Shown here one piece after another: positions 1 through 8,010 of a stretch of 64,000 nt of DNA. Under the pieces are notes generated by a model, which did not search any database, was not told the DNA's origin, and worked only from the letters and a program-made list of their open reading frames with translations. Position 1 is the stretch's first letter. Every line of letters starts with the position of its first letter. The position numbers and the translations under genes were made by a program. The DNA lies in assembly GCA_014804675.1 (NCBI GenBank), contig JAAUZH010000004.1:1-64000 (forward strand), read 5' to 3'. This DNA comes from Lachnospiraceae bacterium. Lineage in GTDB: Bacteria > Bacillota > Clostridia > Lachnospirales > Lachnospiraceae.

Positions 1-75
1 GAAGCAGTACAGAAATATATAAAAGAGCAAGCAGAGGAATCAAGAAAAGAAGATTCAAGAAGTACCGCTTTATAA
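1..75 (+). CDS. IS200/IS605-type transposase (TnpA), C-terminal fragment
   Basis: This open frame enters from the window edge and ends at TAA 73-75, giving 24 residues that begin EAVQKYIKEQAEES. A 'YI-x-Q' helix near the C-terminus followed by a charged tail is typical of small Y1 single-strand transposases (IS200/IS605 TnpA). The hairpin-rich, gene-free 100 bp that follow fit the right end of such an element. The catalytic HUH and Tyr residues lie outside the window, so the family is inferred from the tail and the end structure only. Confidence 0.55.
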   Translation, partial: EAVQKYIKEQAEESRKEDSRSTAL

Positions 76-180
76 GCGGACCAGTAACAATGCTTGCGAC
101 ACCGCCCTTTGGGGCGAGCGGTAATATAGCCCTTTAGAGGGCTAATAGCAAACCACCAGTTGCACTGGTGGTTGCTGACT
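1..180 (+). mobile_element. Right end of an IS200/IS605-like element inserted in an rhs gene
   Basis: Downstream of the transposase stop are three hairpins: about 100-121 (imperfect), AGCCCT/AGGGCT at 128-143, and a perfect 10-bp stem AACCACCAGT/ACTGGTGGTT at 151-173. Rhs-coding sequence resumes abruptly at about 181. Subterminal hairpins without terminal inverted repeats are the hallmark of IS200/IS605 ends, which TnpA recognises as single strands. The exact right boundary (about 178-180) is inferred by comparing the junction with the intact Rhs tail at 2550-2605. The left end is outside the window. Confidence 0.6.
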
Positions 181-638
181 AGGTATGCGTATGTGGAAGG
201 GAATCCGGTTAGTTATTTTGATCCGTTTGGGTTGGAGAAGGTTAATAGAGATAAGCTTCATGGTGTATTAGCAGGAATAGGAACAGTTGCTTTTTTTGTA
301 GGTTTATTCTTTGGTGACAGTTAAATTGTTTCTGTAGTTGCATATGCGGTATCAGCAGTTAGTGGCGGATTGAATGGGGGCTATATTTGGATGAGGCAAT
401 AGATGTAGAAACAGATGAAGTAAGATATGAAAGTATTGGAAATTTTTGGTTGAATATACTTGGAATAGGAACAGGAGCAAACGCAAATGCAACCATTCAC
501 TCTGAATTTGATGTTTGCTTTGATAGAGCGGTAGGTGGAGTAAATTCAACGGGTATGGTATTAGACCTTATCAAATGGATTAAGAAAATAATGGAAGTAA
601 TTGGCAAAGAAATTAAAAAAAGTATAGGGAGAGATTAG
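181..638 (+). pseudogene. Rhs C-terminal tip and toxin remnant, broken by a stop and a frameshift
   Basis: From 181 the frame reads YAYVEGNPVSYFDPFGLEK, the end of an Rhs core with the DPxGL motif that marks the self-cleavage site before the variable toxin. A Gly-rich hydrophobic stretch follows. An in-frame TAA at 322-324 interrupts it, the same frame continues to a TAG at 400-402, and a second frame (TTG at 387, 83 codons, stop 636-638) carries on with a similar composition. The simplest reading is one toxin domain that has decayed by a nonsense mutation and a frameshift. Its 5' part has been replaced by the IS end. No toxin family is recognised. The 83-codon frame could be translated alone, since GGGGG lies 6 bp before its TTG, but I doubt it. 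Confidence 0.6.
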
Positions 639-641
639 TGT

Positions 642-1304
642 ATGAGTGGCATTTTGTTTTCGGCCTTAGTAGGATTAGTACTGGTATATTGCACTTTGAT
701 AATATTCCAAGATTATTTTATAGCCAGGCATTTTAGAGTTCGTGGTTCATTTAAGATAGCTAAAATTGTGGATTTGCAAATATTTCATGTGGGTAGAGCT
801 AATACCTATTTGACCTTTGTTGAATATCCGGAAGAAGGAAAAATTATAAAATCTGTGGTACAAATGGCAAAGGGGGATAAGGTTGGTGATGACATTGCAA
901 TATTGGTATCTGCTGGAAATTATACGGTTAGATATGACCGATATATTCCATATCATTTATTGGGAAAAGTAGTTATTTCGATATTTGGATATTTGATTTT
1001 GGGAGGAGGACTGATGGTGCTGGCGACAGAACTACTGGGAGGAATAAGGTGGTTGAATATATTAGCTGTTATTTTGGGAGGTGTTCTGGAATATTTGTAT
1101 TATCCTAATCTTGTATATAATTCATTTTTCAAAAAAGATTGTACATTACAAAAAATGTTAAATAAAAGTTTTAACCAAAAATTTTACGAAGGGTTCATCT
1201 CTTTAGTATCAATAGAAGAAGTAAATAAAGAGATAAGTATAATCAATCTAATTGAAATTGGTGCAATTATATTAGTGATTATAGTTAAAATATTTGAGTT
1301 GTGA
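642..1304 (+). CDS. ARHPLF-type membrane protein, orphan immunity candidate
   Basis: 220 residues. An N-terminal membrane helix (about 4-24) is followed by the motif FIARHF, a soluble beta-rich segment (about 35-105, ending in a VRY motif), two further hydrophobic segments (about 108-155) and a C-terminal helix. The same layout (helix, ARHxLFK, soluble domain ending VRY) recurs in the genes at 5551, 8403 and 9434, and a fragment of its 150-175 region recurs at 8263-8382. The soluble part recalls DUF3592-like domains, but I cannot confirm this. It starts 3 bp after the decayed Rhs tip, the position of an Rhs immunity gene. Function is inferred from context only. Confidence 0.6.
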   Translation: MSGILFSALVGLVLVYCTLIIFQDYFIARHFRVRGSFKIAKIVDLQIFHVGRANTYLTFVEYPEEGKIIKSVVQMAKGDKVGDDIAILVSAGNYTVRYDRYIPYHLLGKVVISIFGYLILGGGLMVLATELLGGIRWLNILAVILGGVLEYLYYPNLVYNSFFKKDCTLQKMLNKSFNQKFYEGFISLVSIEEVNKEISIINLIEIGAIILVIIVKIFEL

Positions 1305-1485
1305 TAAAGATGATTTATAAGGTGATAGAAAGGGTATGATGTGAAATATTTGAGCAAAGTGATAATTTGAAAACAGAAACTGATGTGGTGGTCGTTTACG
1401 AATATAATGAAAACTGGCAGGCTGCAAAAGAGGTCATGGAAAGCCTTGGAGCGACGGTCTTCGGTATTTTGGCGGACAGGTCATA
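1305..1485. other. Degenerate spacer between an immunity-like gene and the rhs gene
   Basis: No intact gene. One short open frame (about 1383-1485) encodes a run beginning VVVVYEYNENWQ and ending at a TAA next to the ATG of the rhs gene. I do not recognise it. The spacer probably holds a recombination scar where the 5' part of the rhs gene was lost, because the downstream Rhs frame starts in mid-repeat without a signal peptide or a good ribosome site. Confidence 0.4.
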
Positions 1486-2700
1486 ATGAAGACAAACTCC
1501 AGGGGACAGGTGACGAAATACACTTATGACAAAGCAGGAAGGCTCACAAGCCTTGCAGACCAGCTTGGAACAATCCGCTATACTTATGATAAAAATGGAA
1601 ACATGAAAACAGCAACAGACTGGGAAGGCAGAACCACCACCTATGAGTATGACAAGAACTCAAGGCTGGTAAAGGCCACACGTCCAAACGGCACGGTGGA
1701 GACAAGGATATATGATGAAGCAGGACAGCTTTTAGCAATCCTTGACAAAAAGGGAATCCAGACCATCAACAGTCAGGAATATGCCTATGACGTAAGCGGC
1801 AACATCACGGCAGTGAAGTCCGGACAGGCGGGAGAGTTGCAGAACAGCAGTGACATCTCCAATACCAGCATGGAGTATGATAAGAGTAACCGGCTGATTA
1901 AATACAATGAAAAAGAAGTGAAGTATGATAAAGAGGGAAATATGGTGTATGGCCCTCTTAACGGAGTGATGACCAGCTTCACTTATGACTGCCGCAATCG
2001 GCTGGTGCAGGCAGGAAATACGAAATATGAGTATGATGCAGAGGATAACCGGACAGCAGTCATTAAGAATGCAGGAACGAAAGAGAAAGTGCGGACAGAG
2101 TATGTGGTGGATTCTGTAGAGGAATTGAGCAGGGTATTGATGGCTGTTGAGAAGACGACAGGAAATGCAGTATCAGAAAGTGGCATAGAAGGTACAACAG
2201 GCAATGAAGCGATTCAGACAACCTACTTCTACTATGGCAATGGGCTATCCGCACAGGAGAATGAAAAGGAAGGTTATCTGGCTTATCATTTCAACAACGT
2301 GGGAAGCATTAATGCAGTGACGGATGAAAAGGGAGCGGTGAAATACTCTTATACATACAATCCATACGGAGAGCTGACGAAAGGAAGCTATGGACAGGTC
2401 ATGTTCCTGTTCAATGGACAGTATGGAGTTGCTTCGGATGATAGCGATCTGTATTACATGCGGGCGAGGTACTATAACGTGTCCATCAAGCGGTTCGTCA
2501 ATCAGGATGTGGTAACTGGAAGCATAGCAGAAAGCCAGAGTCTGAATCAATATGCGTATGTGGAAGGAAATCCAGTTAGTTATTTGGAACCTCTTGGATT
2601 GGAGAGAGCATTTGTAGAATATGAAAGAGAGTGGCATCCTTTAAAATTAGGTTATTTCTTTAGCGATACAAAGTATGGTGGTGAATATATGATTTGGTAA
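1486..2700 (+). CDS. Rhs/YD-repeat protein, N-terminally truncated, with very short C-terminal tip
   Basis: 404 residues with many YD repeats (for example YTYDKAGRL, YEYDKNSRLV) over about 10-200, then the Rhs-associated core: FNGQYG near 310, YYMRARYYN near 325, and NQYAYVEGNPVSYLEPLGL ending at 372. Rhs shells encapsulate a C-terminal toxin and self-cleave before it. Complete Rhs proteins exceed 1,000 residues, so this is an orphan 3' module. Two oddities stand out. The cleavage-site DPxGL is EPLGL (Glu368), and only 32 residues follow, too few for a normal toxin. There is no convincing Shine-Dalgarno sequence at the ATG, so it may serve mainly as a recombination donor. Confidence 0.8.
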   Translation: MKTNSRGQVTKYTYDKAGRLTSLADQLGTIRYTYDKNGNMKTATDWEGRTTTYEYDKNSRLVKATRPNGTVETRIYDEAGQLLAILDKKGIQTINSQEYAYDVSGNITAVKSGQAGELQNSSDISNTSMEYDKSNRLIKYNEKEVKYDKEGNMVYGPLNGVMTSFTYDCRNRLVQAGNTKYEYDAEDNRTAVIKNAGTKEKVRTEYVVDSVEELSRVLMAVEKTTGNAVSESGIEGTTGNEAIQTTYFYYGNGLSAQENEKEGYLAYHFNNVGSINAVTDEKGAVKYSYTYNPYGELTKGSYGQVMFLFNGQYGVASDDSDLYYMRARYYNVSIKRFVNQDVVTGSIAESQSLNQYAYVEGNPVSYLEPLGLERAFVEYEREWHPLKLGYFFSDTKYGGEYMIW

Positions 2701-2712
2701 GGGAGGATGGAA

Positions 2713-3489
2713 ATGAAATATTTATTACAAAAATATTTTCCTAGGTGGCTCAGGATATTAAGTATTATATTGATAACTATATTTTCCTTATATGCCTTGT
2801 TTATTTACAAATGCAATAAGGAATGCGTTGCCTATTATCTTTTGGATAAGTTTGCAATAGCCCCCATTTTATTTGAGGATACTATTTATTTCCAAGATTA
2901 TTCTTATGTACCAGTTTATGATCGGAGAAATGAAAGTGAGATTTTGGGAAATATAGAATTTTGGTCCATGTGTCCCTATCGAAAAGGTAATACATATATC
3001 AGCTCATATCTCAGTTATATATTGCTAAATAAAATAGCGGTTGACCTGGAGGATACAGAACGGAATATTGTCTTTGTAACAGGATTTGATAATCGGAGAT
3101 ATGCGAAAGCAAGTCTATTAGAGGATGAAAATAGAATGAAAGCATTGTTTGAGGAATATGATGACTATATTTTGCTGGATACACATAGTCCAAGGAAAAG
3201 CTATATCATTCCGAAACAACTCGTAGTAGACTTAGAAAAGGAATATGGAAAATGTGATTACGATATACAGGACTTTGAAAACATGTCTCCACAATATTAT
3301 ATAAATGCGGATTTTTATGCAAAAGAGCAATCAGGACCTGCATTGGAGCCTTCCATGATATATGTTGCCATCCTATTTTATAAGGACGGAGATTATTATT
3401 ATTGCAACAGTAACAATAAAATACAAGGTGAGCTATTGGAACGATTAAGCAGTGTCTGGGAGGAAGCGCATTATGAAAAAACACCATAA
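2713..3489 (+). CDS. Membrane-anchored protein of unknown function, possible immunity protein
   Basis: 258 residues from ATG 2713. I preferred this start to the ATG at 2707 because GGGAGG (2701-2706) lies 6 bp upstream of it. One N-terminal membrane helix (about 14-35) is followed by an acidic, Tyr-rich soluble domain, probably outside the membrane. It begins 12 bp after the rhs stop, so it is the natural candidate for immunity to that Rhs tip. No family is recognised. Its 3' end overlaps the first codons of a decayed phosphoesterase copy (ATG at 3473). Confidence 0.6.
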   Translation: MKYLLQKYFPRWLRILSIILITIFSLYALFIYKCNKECVAYYLLDKFAIAPILFEDTIYFQDYSYVPVYDRRNESEILGNIEFWSMCPYRKGNTYISSYLSYILLNKIAVDLEDTERNIVFVTGFDNRRYAKASLLEDENRMKALFEEYDDYILLDTHSPRKSYIIPKQLVVDLEKEYGKCDYDIQDFENMSPQYYINADFYAKEQSGPALEPSMIYVAILFYKDGDYYYCNSNNKIQGELLERLSSVWEEAHYEKTP

Positions 3490-3690
3490 AATATTTTAAG
3501 CCTAATTATCCTATATTTAATTTTCTGCATATGGGAAAACAACAACATAGTAATAACAGAATATACCTATTCTTCAGAAATAATCACAAGAGAAATAGAT
3601 GGCTATCGGATTGTGCAGATTTTCGACTTGCACGATAAGCGCTTTGGGAAAAAGCAAAGTCGGATTTTACTTCAGGAAATATTAAAAATT
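3473..3690 (+). pseudogene. Decayed 5' copy of the metallophosphoesterase gene at 10495
   Basis: The DNA from ATG 3473 closely parallels the first roughly 200 bp of the intact phosphoesterase gene at 10495, including the start (MKKHHK) and the coding for DLHxKRFGKKQSR. A small indel near 3494 creates an early stop (MKKHHKIF then TAA), Ser of ISDLH is Phe here (IFDL), and similarity ends near 3690. The GDxxD, GNH and GHxH parts are missing, so it cannot be active. Confidence 0.8.
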
Positions 3691-3737
3691 ATAAAAAGTC
3701 ATCTAGGCAATTAAGTGATTGGAGAGGAAAAGAATAA

Positions 3738-4364
3738 ATGAAAATAGAAACAACTCTAACCTATGAGCAGTTTAAAGAAAGATTTGAACAGCATGTGATG
3801 CCTGAAAATAGCTATAAGTATAAATATCGAAAGCAAATATATTTTTTAGGAACTCTTTCCGATGGAGATATGTCAATTAGATGCTTTATGCCACACCAAA
3901 GCTGTACTGGTAATGGAATAACAGGTAAAGTTGTGGAAGAAATGGGAAAATGTACGATTACATATAAGATGAATCGGCCTGATTGGGTACATCAGTTGGG
4001 GGTGATAATGATGTGGATTCCACCTGTTTCTGCAGTTCATTTGCTTGCTGCATTTGGAGTTACAATGGGAATTTTCCCAAGTATATATAGGAATGACACT
4101 TTCATAAATGCATTAGCAACACTTTTCATAATTGTGGGTATAGGTGGAATATTCTTACCGTGTTTGGGTTATGTGCTTGGAATACTGAGCAAAAAGGAGG
4201 GGGAATGTTGCAGAGCAGAATTAGAAGATATCATTAACAATGGCCCTGTAAAAAATGATTTTAAGCGTCCAGACAAAAAAGATATGTTTCAAGAAAGAAT
4301 ATTAGAAATTATATTTAGTATAATAGTTTTTGCTATAATTATATTGTTCGAAATATTTTTTTAG
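3738..4364 (+). CDS. YEQF-type membrane protein (paralogue of 7093), C-terminally shortened
   Basis: 208 residues. A soluble N-terminal part starts with LTYEQFKERFEQHV and includes GKVVEEMGKCTITYKM. Two membrane segments follow (about 85-105 and 130-150), then KKEGECC and a short tail ending in a hydrophobic helix. The first 165 residues align with the protein at 7093 (LSYEQFRNRYEKHV, GDIVEEDGKCILIYKM, KKEGEYC). That protein ends in a soluble module which here is replaced by a helix. The module's 3' DNA survives as a scar at 4511-4605, so this copy was probably truncated by a deletion. GGAGAGG lies 10 bp upstream of the ATG. Function unknown. Confidence 0.6.
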   Translation: MKIETTLTYEQFKERFEQHVMPENSYKYKYRKQIYFLGTLSDGDMSIRCFMPHQSCTGNGITGKVVEEMGKCTITYKMNRPDWVHQLGVIMMWIPPVSAVHLLAAFGVTMGIFPSIYRNDTFINALATLFIIVGIGGIFLPCLGYVLGILSKKEGECCRAELEDIINNGPVKNDFKRPDKKDMFQERILEIIFSIIVFAIIILFEIFF

Positions 4365-4606
4365 TGATATTATGCAAGACTCTTCTTAGGAATAGGAAAT
4401 GAAGAGGCAACATATTATAAGCTTTGCTATGCCATGGTTCATGAAATCAAATCAGAAACAAATGCAGGCCTGAAAGTAACCGTCCAAATCAGAAACGGAC
4501 ATCTGGAAAAAAAATGAATGCTTTATAGAGATGATTGGCAATTTTGTCACTGTAGAAATTGATGAAGCAGATGAAAGCAAGTACAGAATTTTGGAGGGAA
4601 AATAAG
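4365..4606 (+). pseudogene. Scar with remnants, including the 3' end of a YEQF-type gene
   Basis: About 4390-4517 is an open stretch (it includes ATYYKLCYAMVHEIKSE) that I do not recognise and that ends at a TGA. From 4511 to 4605 the DNA matches 7715-7809, the 3' end of the YEQF gene, encoding FVTVEIDEADESKYRILEGK. It is no longer joined to an upstream frame. It may still carry the ribosome site (GGAGGG at 4593) for the lipoprotein gene that follows. Confidence 0.65.
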
Positions 4607-4805
4607 GTGCGGAGAATTTATATTATTCTACTAACAATCATGCTATCTGTTCTGACAGGTTGTGGGACAAGTCTTTTAAAAGCTGAAAAATGCGATGCAT
4701 ATCTGGAGCAATCTATAGAGGCAATTGTAGTGGGGATAAGAAAACATTTCAAGGATTATTTTGGAAAGAAGTTATGGAAAGCAGTGAAATAAATTGGGAT
4801 GAAGC
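4511..4805 (+). repeat. Direct repeat, copy 1 of 2 (partner 7715-8010)
   Basis: This segment matches 7715-8010 with about a dozen substitutions and one single-base deletion by my count. It spans the 3' end of a YEQF-type gene, the 1-bp junction and the first two thirds of a lipoprotein gene. It shows a recent duplication of the cassette, with this copy decaying. Confidence 0.85.
4607..4805 (+). pseudogene. Lipoprotein gene, frameshifted copy of 7811
   Basis: GTG 4607 begins VRRIYIILL and leads to a lipobox (LSVLTGC). The frame then follows the intact gene at 7811 (KCDAYLEQSIEAIV) until one base missing near 4735 (GTGGGGAT against GCGGGGGAT) shifts it into KHFKDYFGKKLWKAVK and a stop at 4790. 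Homology continues to 4805 and then breaks off. An upstream in-frame TTG at 4559 exists but lies inside the previous remnant. The GTG with GGAGGG upstream and a signal peptide directly after it is the real start. Confidence 0.75.
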
Positions 4806-4823
4806 ATAAGAAGGGGAGCGGAA

Positions 4824-4922
4824 ATGTATTTAAAAGATATATATGAAGGTGTAATTGGTCCTGGAACCACATCATATGGTTATAGGTTTAGTGATAAATA
4901 TGGACAGGCGAAGTCCAGATAA
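4824..4922 (+). CDS. Small ORF of 32 codons, probable gene fragment
   Basis: ATG 4824 is preceded by AAGGGGAGCGG, a fair ribosome site, and encodes MYLKDIYEGVIGPGTTSYGY and a short basic tail. It sits where the lipoprotein homology ends, between two decayed lipoprotein copies. I recognise no family. It may be the start of a lost gene captured by a deletion. Confidence 0.3.
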   Translation: MYLKDIYEGVIGPGTTSYGYRFSDKYGQAKSR

Positions 4923-4945
4923 ACGGATAAAAAGAAGAGATTAAT

Positions 4946-5351
4946 ATGAAAAGAATAATTATGATGAGTATGTTATTATTTAATGGTTGTGGTATTTCTT
5001 TGGAAGATGAAAAGTGTGATGAATATTTAGAAAAAGGTGTTTCAGCATTAGAAAATAAGGATAAGGAAGAATTTACCAGCTTGTTTTGGGAGAAGGCGCT
5101 GGAAGACTATAGTGAAAGTAATTGGGAAATTGTTATAGGCGATATGATGGCGATATGGCAAGGAAGTTTGGAAAGTTATGAGATGCAAAGTAAGGAAGTT
5201 AAAACGGATATTAGCCAAACAACATATATTCGGTGCGTTTATAACAACTACGGAGACAAAATACGTTATAACTCTTATCAGAGTGGAAGATAATAATGGA
5301 CTGGACGAATTATCGTGGTTTAATATAAGCAGAGTTCTACGCAATGAATAG
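4946..5351 (+). pseudogene. Second lipoprotein paralogue, frameshifted near its 3' end
   Basis: A signal peptide with lipobox (MLLFNGC) is followed by a domain that parallels the intact lipoprotein at 7811: EKCDEYLEKGVSALENKDKE, then SLFWEKALE, then QGSLESYEM and TTYIRCVY. The original frame stops at 5291-5293 after 115 codons. From about 5245 the neighbouring frame instead gives TKYVITLIRVEDNNGLDEL, matching VLIVRVEDKEGLDAM in the intact copy, and runs to TAG 5349-5351. A single indel near 5245 explains both. The product would be a truncated lipoprotein. Confidence 0.7.
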
Positions 5352-5550
5352 TTAAATGCCTGCGAAAAGATAAGAGCCGGAGTATCAGAGCAACAAAACA
5401 TAAGGTGGTAAATATAGCAAGTTATTGAAATCGGAAAATAATGCTTATGACAACTTTTCTCAAAACCATGGGCCGGACTTTAAACAGGATGGAAATCTGT
5501 TCGTGGAAAAATGTAATTTGCCATTATATAAAATTTATAGGAGGAACGTC

Positions 5551-6066
5551 ATGGAATTATCAACTGCATTGAATATTTCTTTAATAGCCTTTTATTATTT
5601 AATGCTTACATATTTTGAGGAATTCCTGACAGCTAGACATCCATTCTTTAAAAAGAATTTAAGGATAGGCATCATACAGGAATTTGGAAGATCAAAGATT
5701 TATTATAGGTCAAAAGCCATCAGAGAATTTTATACGATAGTAAAGTATCGTGATAATAATGTGGATCATATTGTAAAAATATCAAGATGTCTAGATGACT
5801 GTGTCGGTAAGGAAATAATTTTGGCAGTAGGAAAGAATAATACTGCCGTAAGATATGAAAAATGCAAATGGTATGCTGAAGAAGAGGAAAGCTCCCCCAA
5901 AATTATTTTAGGGCTTATTGCATTTGTACTTATAATCTTTAATATTATGATTGTATGTTTCGGTAAAATTAAGCAAGTGTATCCTATTTTTTTATCATTT
6001 ATGATTATCCATTATTTGTGTCTTCCAGTCATTATCAGGCTAAGAAATTCTTTATGGAATATGTGA
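5551..6066 (+). CDS. ARHPLF-type membrane protein, first half only
   Basis: 171 residues from ATG 5551, with AGGAGG at 5539-5544. The longer frame beginning at TTG 5425 has no ribosome site and adds 42 unlike residues. A membrane helix, FLTARHPFFKK, GRSKIYYRSKAIREFYTIVKY and a VRYEK motif match the protein at 8403 (GRSKVFYRARTGAIEFYTIISY) through its middle helices, up to RLRNSLW. There the 8403 protein continues for about 150 residues, but this frame stops. The missing half seems to continue, diverged, in the next ORF (6094). Function unknown. Confidence 0.6.
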   Translation: MELSTALNISLIAFYYLMLTYFEEFLTARHPFFKKNLRIGIIQEFGRSKIYYRSKAIREFYTIVKYRDNNVDHIVKISRCLDDCVGKEIILAVGKNNTAVRYEKCKWYAEEEESSPKIILGLIAFVLIIFNIMIVCFGKIKQVYPIFLSFMIIHYLCLPVIIRLRNSLWNM

Positions 6067-6093
6067 TTTATTTTTTCTTAAGATAAGGAAGGG

Positions 6094-6423
6094 TTGGGGG
6101 TATATTTTGCTATACAGTTATATGGCAAACTCGGAAGAAAAATAGCCAGAGTGCCAATCTATATGATTTTTGTAATGGGAGTAGTTTTAATCGTAGTGGG
6201 AGTAGGGCAAATAAGAAGAAAAGACAAAATCAAAGAACAGGAAAGGAAGATTTTTGGAAAAATTTCAGAGGAAAAATGTAAAGTATTATTTAGACTAAAA
6301 GAAGGGATTTTGGAAGTGCTAGGGATTCAATCAATTCTCATTAAAGGAATTCCACTTATCTTAATGGCTGCTGTATTGGTGATTGTAGGAGCACTTGCGA
6401 TATTGCAATATTGCATATATTAG
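6094..6423 (+). CDS. Small membrane protein, probably the detached second half of the preceding gene
   Basis: 109 residues from TTG 6094, with a weak AAGGAAGGG upstream. There are two membrane helices, at about 22-38 (IYMIFVMGVVLIVVGVG) and 84-105, separated by a charged stretch RRKDKIKEQER. The first helix plus charged stretch resembles the second-half helix of the protein at 8403 (TIIVMGVIVFYIFLII followed by ARKMKEKEQEE). With the preceding gene ending at the matching point, a split gene is the likeliest explanation. The C-terminal module seen in 8403 is absent. Confidence 0.4.
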   Translation: MGVYFAIQLYGKLGRKIARVPIYMIFVMGVVLIVVGVGQIRRKDKIKEQERKIFGKISEEKCKVLFRLKEGILEVLGIQSILIKGIPLILMAAVLVIVGALAILQYCIY

Positions 6424-7092
6424 GCATAGGGCAAACATTATAAAGTAAAGAAAGCTGTTGGGAGAATAATACCTATAACGAGTATAGTCAGTTCCAGTCA
6501 AGCAATGACGGCACCAGTCTCACTGTCAGTAGTCGGGAGGATGCTCACACAGATGACAGATTCTAGCAGAAATGTAAGTAAATATGTTTGCAACTCTACA
6601 GGTAATGTAGCACAATGTATTAACATAAAAGAGACTGTTACGGATTATGAAATTGCACTAAACGGAGGACAATTACTTACGGCTATTATGACAACAGACT
6701 GTATTACATGTGTGCAAGGGGATTGATGTAGAAAATGGATAGTTGGATTTTAGCAAAAGACAAGGTAAGAAAAAGGACAGTATTTGATTTCAGAAATGCA
6801 TTAGATGCAGGGATTATATATGAGATTTTGGACAAGCCTATGATGTAAGAGGAATATCACGGCAGTGTAGTATGCAGAGTGATATTGACAAATACAGTTA
6901 TCTGATTACTTTTTATATATGTAGTATATTTTGGCGGGCGATTCCGCGACACAGACTATTTACTTCTACTATGGCAATGGACTATCAGTGCAGGAGAATG
7001 AAAAGGAAGTGGTAAACTTATACATAAACTTGCAGAAGTATATGCAAAAAAGTACATGAACAAATAGAAAATATAATATTGGAGGGTACATT
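6424..7092 (+). other. Gene-free stretch with rhs and unknown gene fragments
   Basis: No intact gene. It contains an open fragment around 6460-6570 (reads NTYNEYSQFQSSNDG before a TAG) and a 73-codon frame at 6505-6726 in another register with no convincing start. A 37-codon ORF at 6735-6848 (MDSWILAKDKVRKRTVFDF, no family seen) and an rhs scrap at 6951-7009 complete it. Together these look like the debris of one or more rhs C-terminal cassettes. Confidence 0.5.
6951..7009 (+). pseudogene. Short rhs core fragment
   Basis: The DNA corresponds to 2208-2266 of the rhs gene: both encode IYFYYGNGLS or TYFYYGNGLS followed by a QENEKE motif. It is interrupted on both sides. It marks a former rhs core copy immediately upstream of the intact YEQF-lipoprotein cassette, as expected if cassettes move by recombination between rhs cores. 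Confidence 0.75.
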
Positions 7093-7809
7093 TTGAATTA
7101 TTCAATTATCGAAACGAATTTATCATATGAACAATTTAGGAACAGGTACGAAAAGCATGTGGAGATTAGCCCATTTAGAGGCAGGAAAAACCTGGATAAA
7201 GAGATATACTTAGGCAGTATAAGTAAGAATAGTTTTATGCTTGGGTGCGGATTGCCGCCATGGCGCAGTGGAACAAATTGGCTGACAGGAGATATAGTTG
7301 AAGAAGATGGAAAATGCATTTTGATTTATAAAATGACATTTCAAGACGGTTTCCATAAATGGGGCAAAAAAATTCTTTTAGCAGTATTTTTGTTTAATGT
7401 TAGTATTCTGTTAATTTCTTTATATTGGAAAGGAATGTTTGAAAGATGTTATATGGGCTGTTTTATGATATCCCTATTTGCCATAGTGGCTGCCATACCG
7501 ATTAGCAATACAAAGAAAGAGGGGGAATATTGTAAGAAAAAACTAAACGAAATCATTGCTGATGACACGGATAAATGTGAAGAAAATCTTTTTGAAAGAA
7601 CTAGGAAAATTCAAGCAGAAGTAATTATGCTGGATAATTTTCACAATCCCAAATTGTTAGTCTGTCAAGAAACAAGAACTGATGGAGTACAGGTTCAGTA
7701 CTATAAAGATAAAGAAAATGAATGCTTTATGGAGAAGATTGGCGATTTTGTTACTGTAGAAATTGATGAAGCAGATGAAAGCAAGTACAGAATTTTGGAG
7801 GGAAAATAA
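7093..7809 (+). CDS. YEQF-type membrane protein with C-terminal soluble module
   Basis: 238 residues from TTG 7093, with GGAGGG at 7081-7086. A soluble N-terminal part (LSYEQFRNRYEKHV) is followed by two membrane segments (about 92-110 and 120-138), KKEGEYC, and a soluble C-terminal module (about 175-238, from IQAEVIMLDNF to IDEADESKYRILEGK). That module also ends the unrelated membrane protein at 8403. It is the full-length relative of the truncated protein at 3738. The next gene starts 1 bp after its stop, so they are probably translationally coupled. Function is unknown; an immunity role is suggested only by the rhs scrap upstream. Confidence 0.65.
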   Translation: MNYSIIETNLSYEQFRNRYEKHVEISPFRGRKNLDKEIYLGSISKNSFMLGCGLPPWRSGTNWLTGDIVEEDGKCILIYKMTFQDGFHKWGKKILLAVFLFNVSILLISLYWKGMFERCYMGCFMISLFAIVAAIPISNTKKEGEYCKKKLNEIIADDTDKCEENLFERTRKIQAEVIMLDNFHNPKLLVCQETRTDGVQVQYYKDKENECFMEKIGDFVTVEIDEADESKYRILEGK

Positions 7810-8010
7810 GGTGCGGAGAATTTATATTATTCTACTAATAATCATACTATGTGTTCTGACTGGTTGTGGGACAAGTCTTTTAAAAGATGAAAAATGCGAT
7901 GCATATCTGGAGCAATCTATAGAGGCAATTGTAGCGGGGGATAAGGAAACATTTCAAGGATTATTTTGGAAAGAAGTTATGGAAAGTAGTGAAATAAATT
8001 GGGATGAAGC
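7715..8010 (+). repeat. Direct repeat, copy 2 of 2 (partner 4511-4805)
   Basis: This is the intact partner of the repeat described at 4511. Here both overlapping reading frames, the YEQF 3' end and the lipoprotein 5' part, are open. Confidence 0.85.

Noticed and set aside
5425..5550. In-frame TTG start for the 5551 gene
   Set aside because: No ribosome site; the paralogue at 8403 starts at the helix, and AGGAGG fits ATG 5551.
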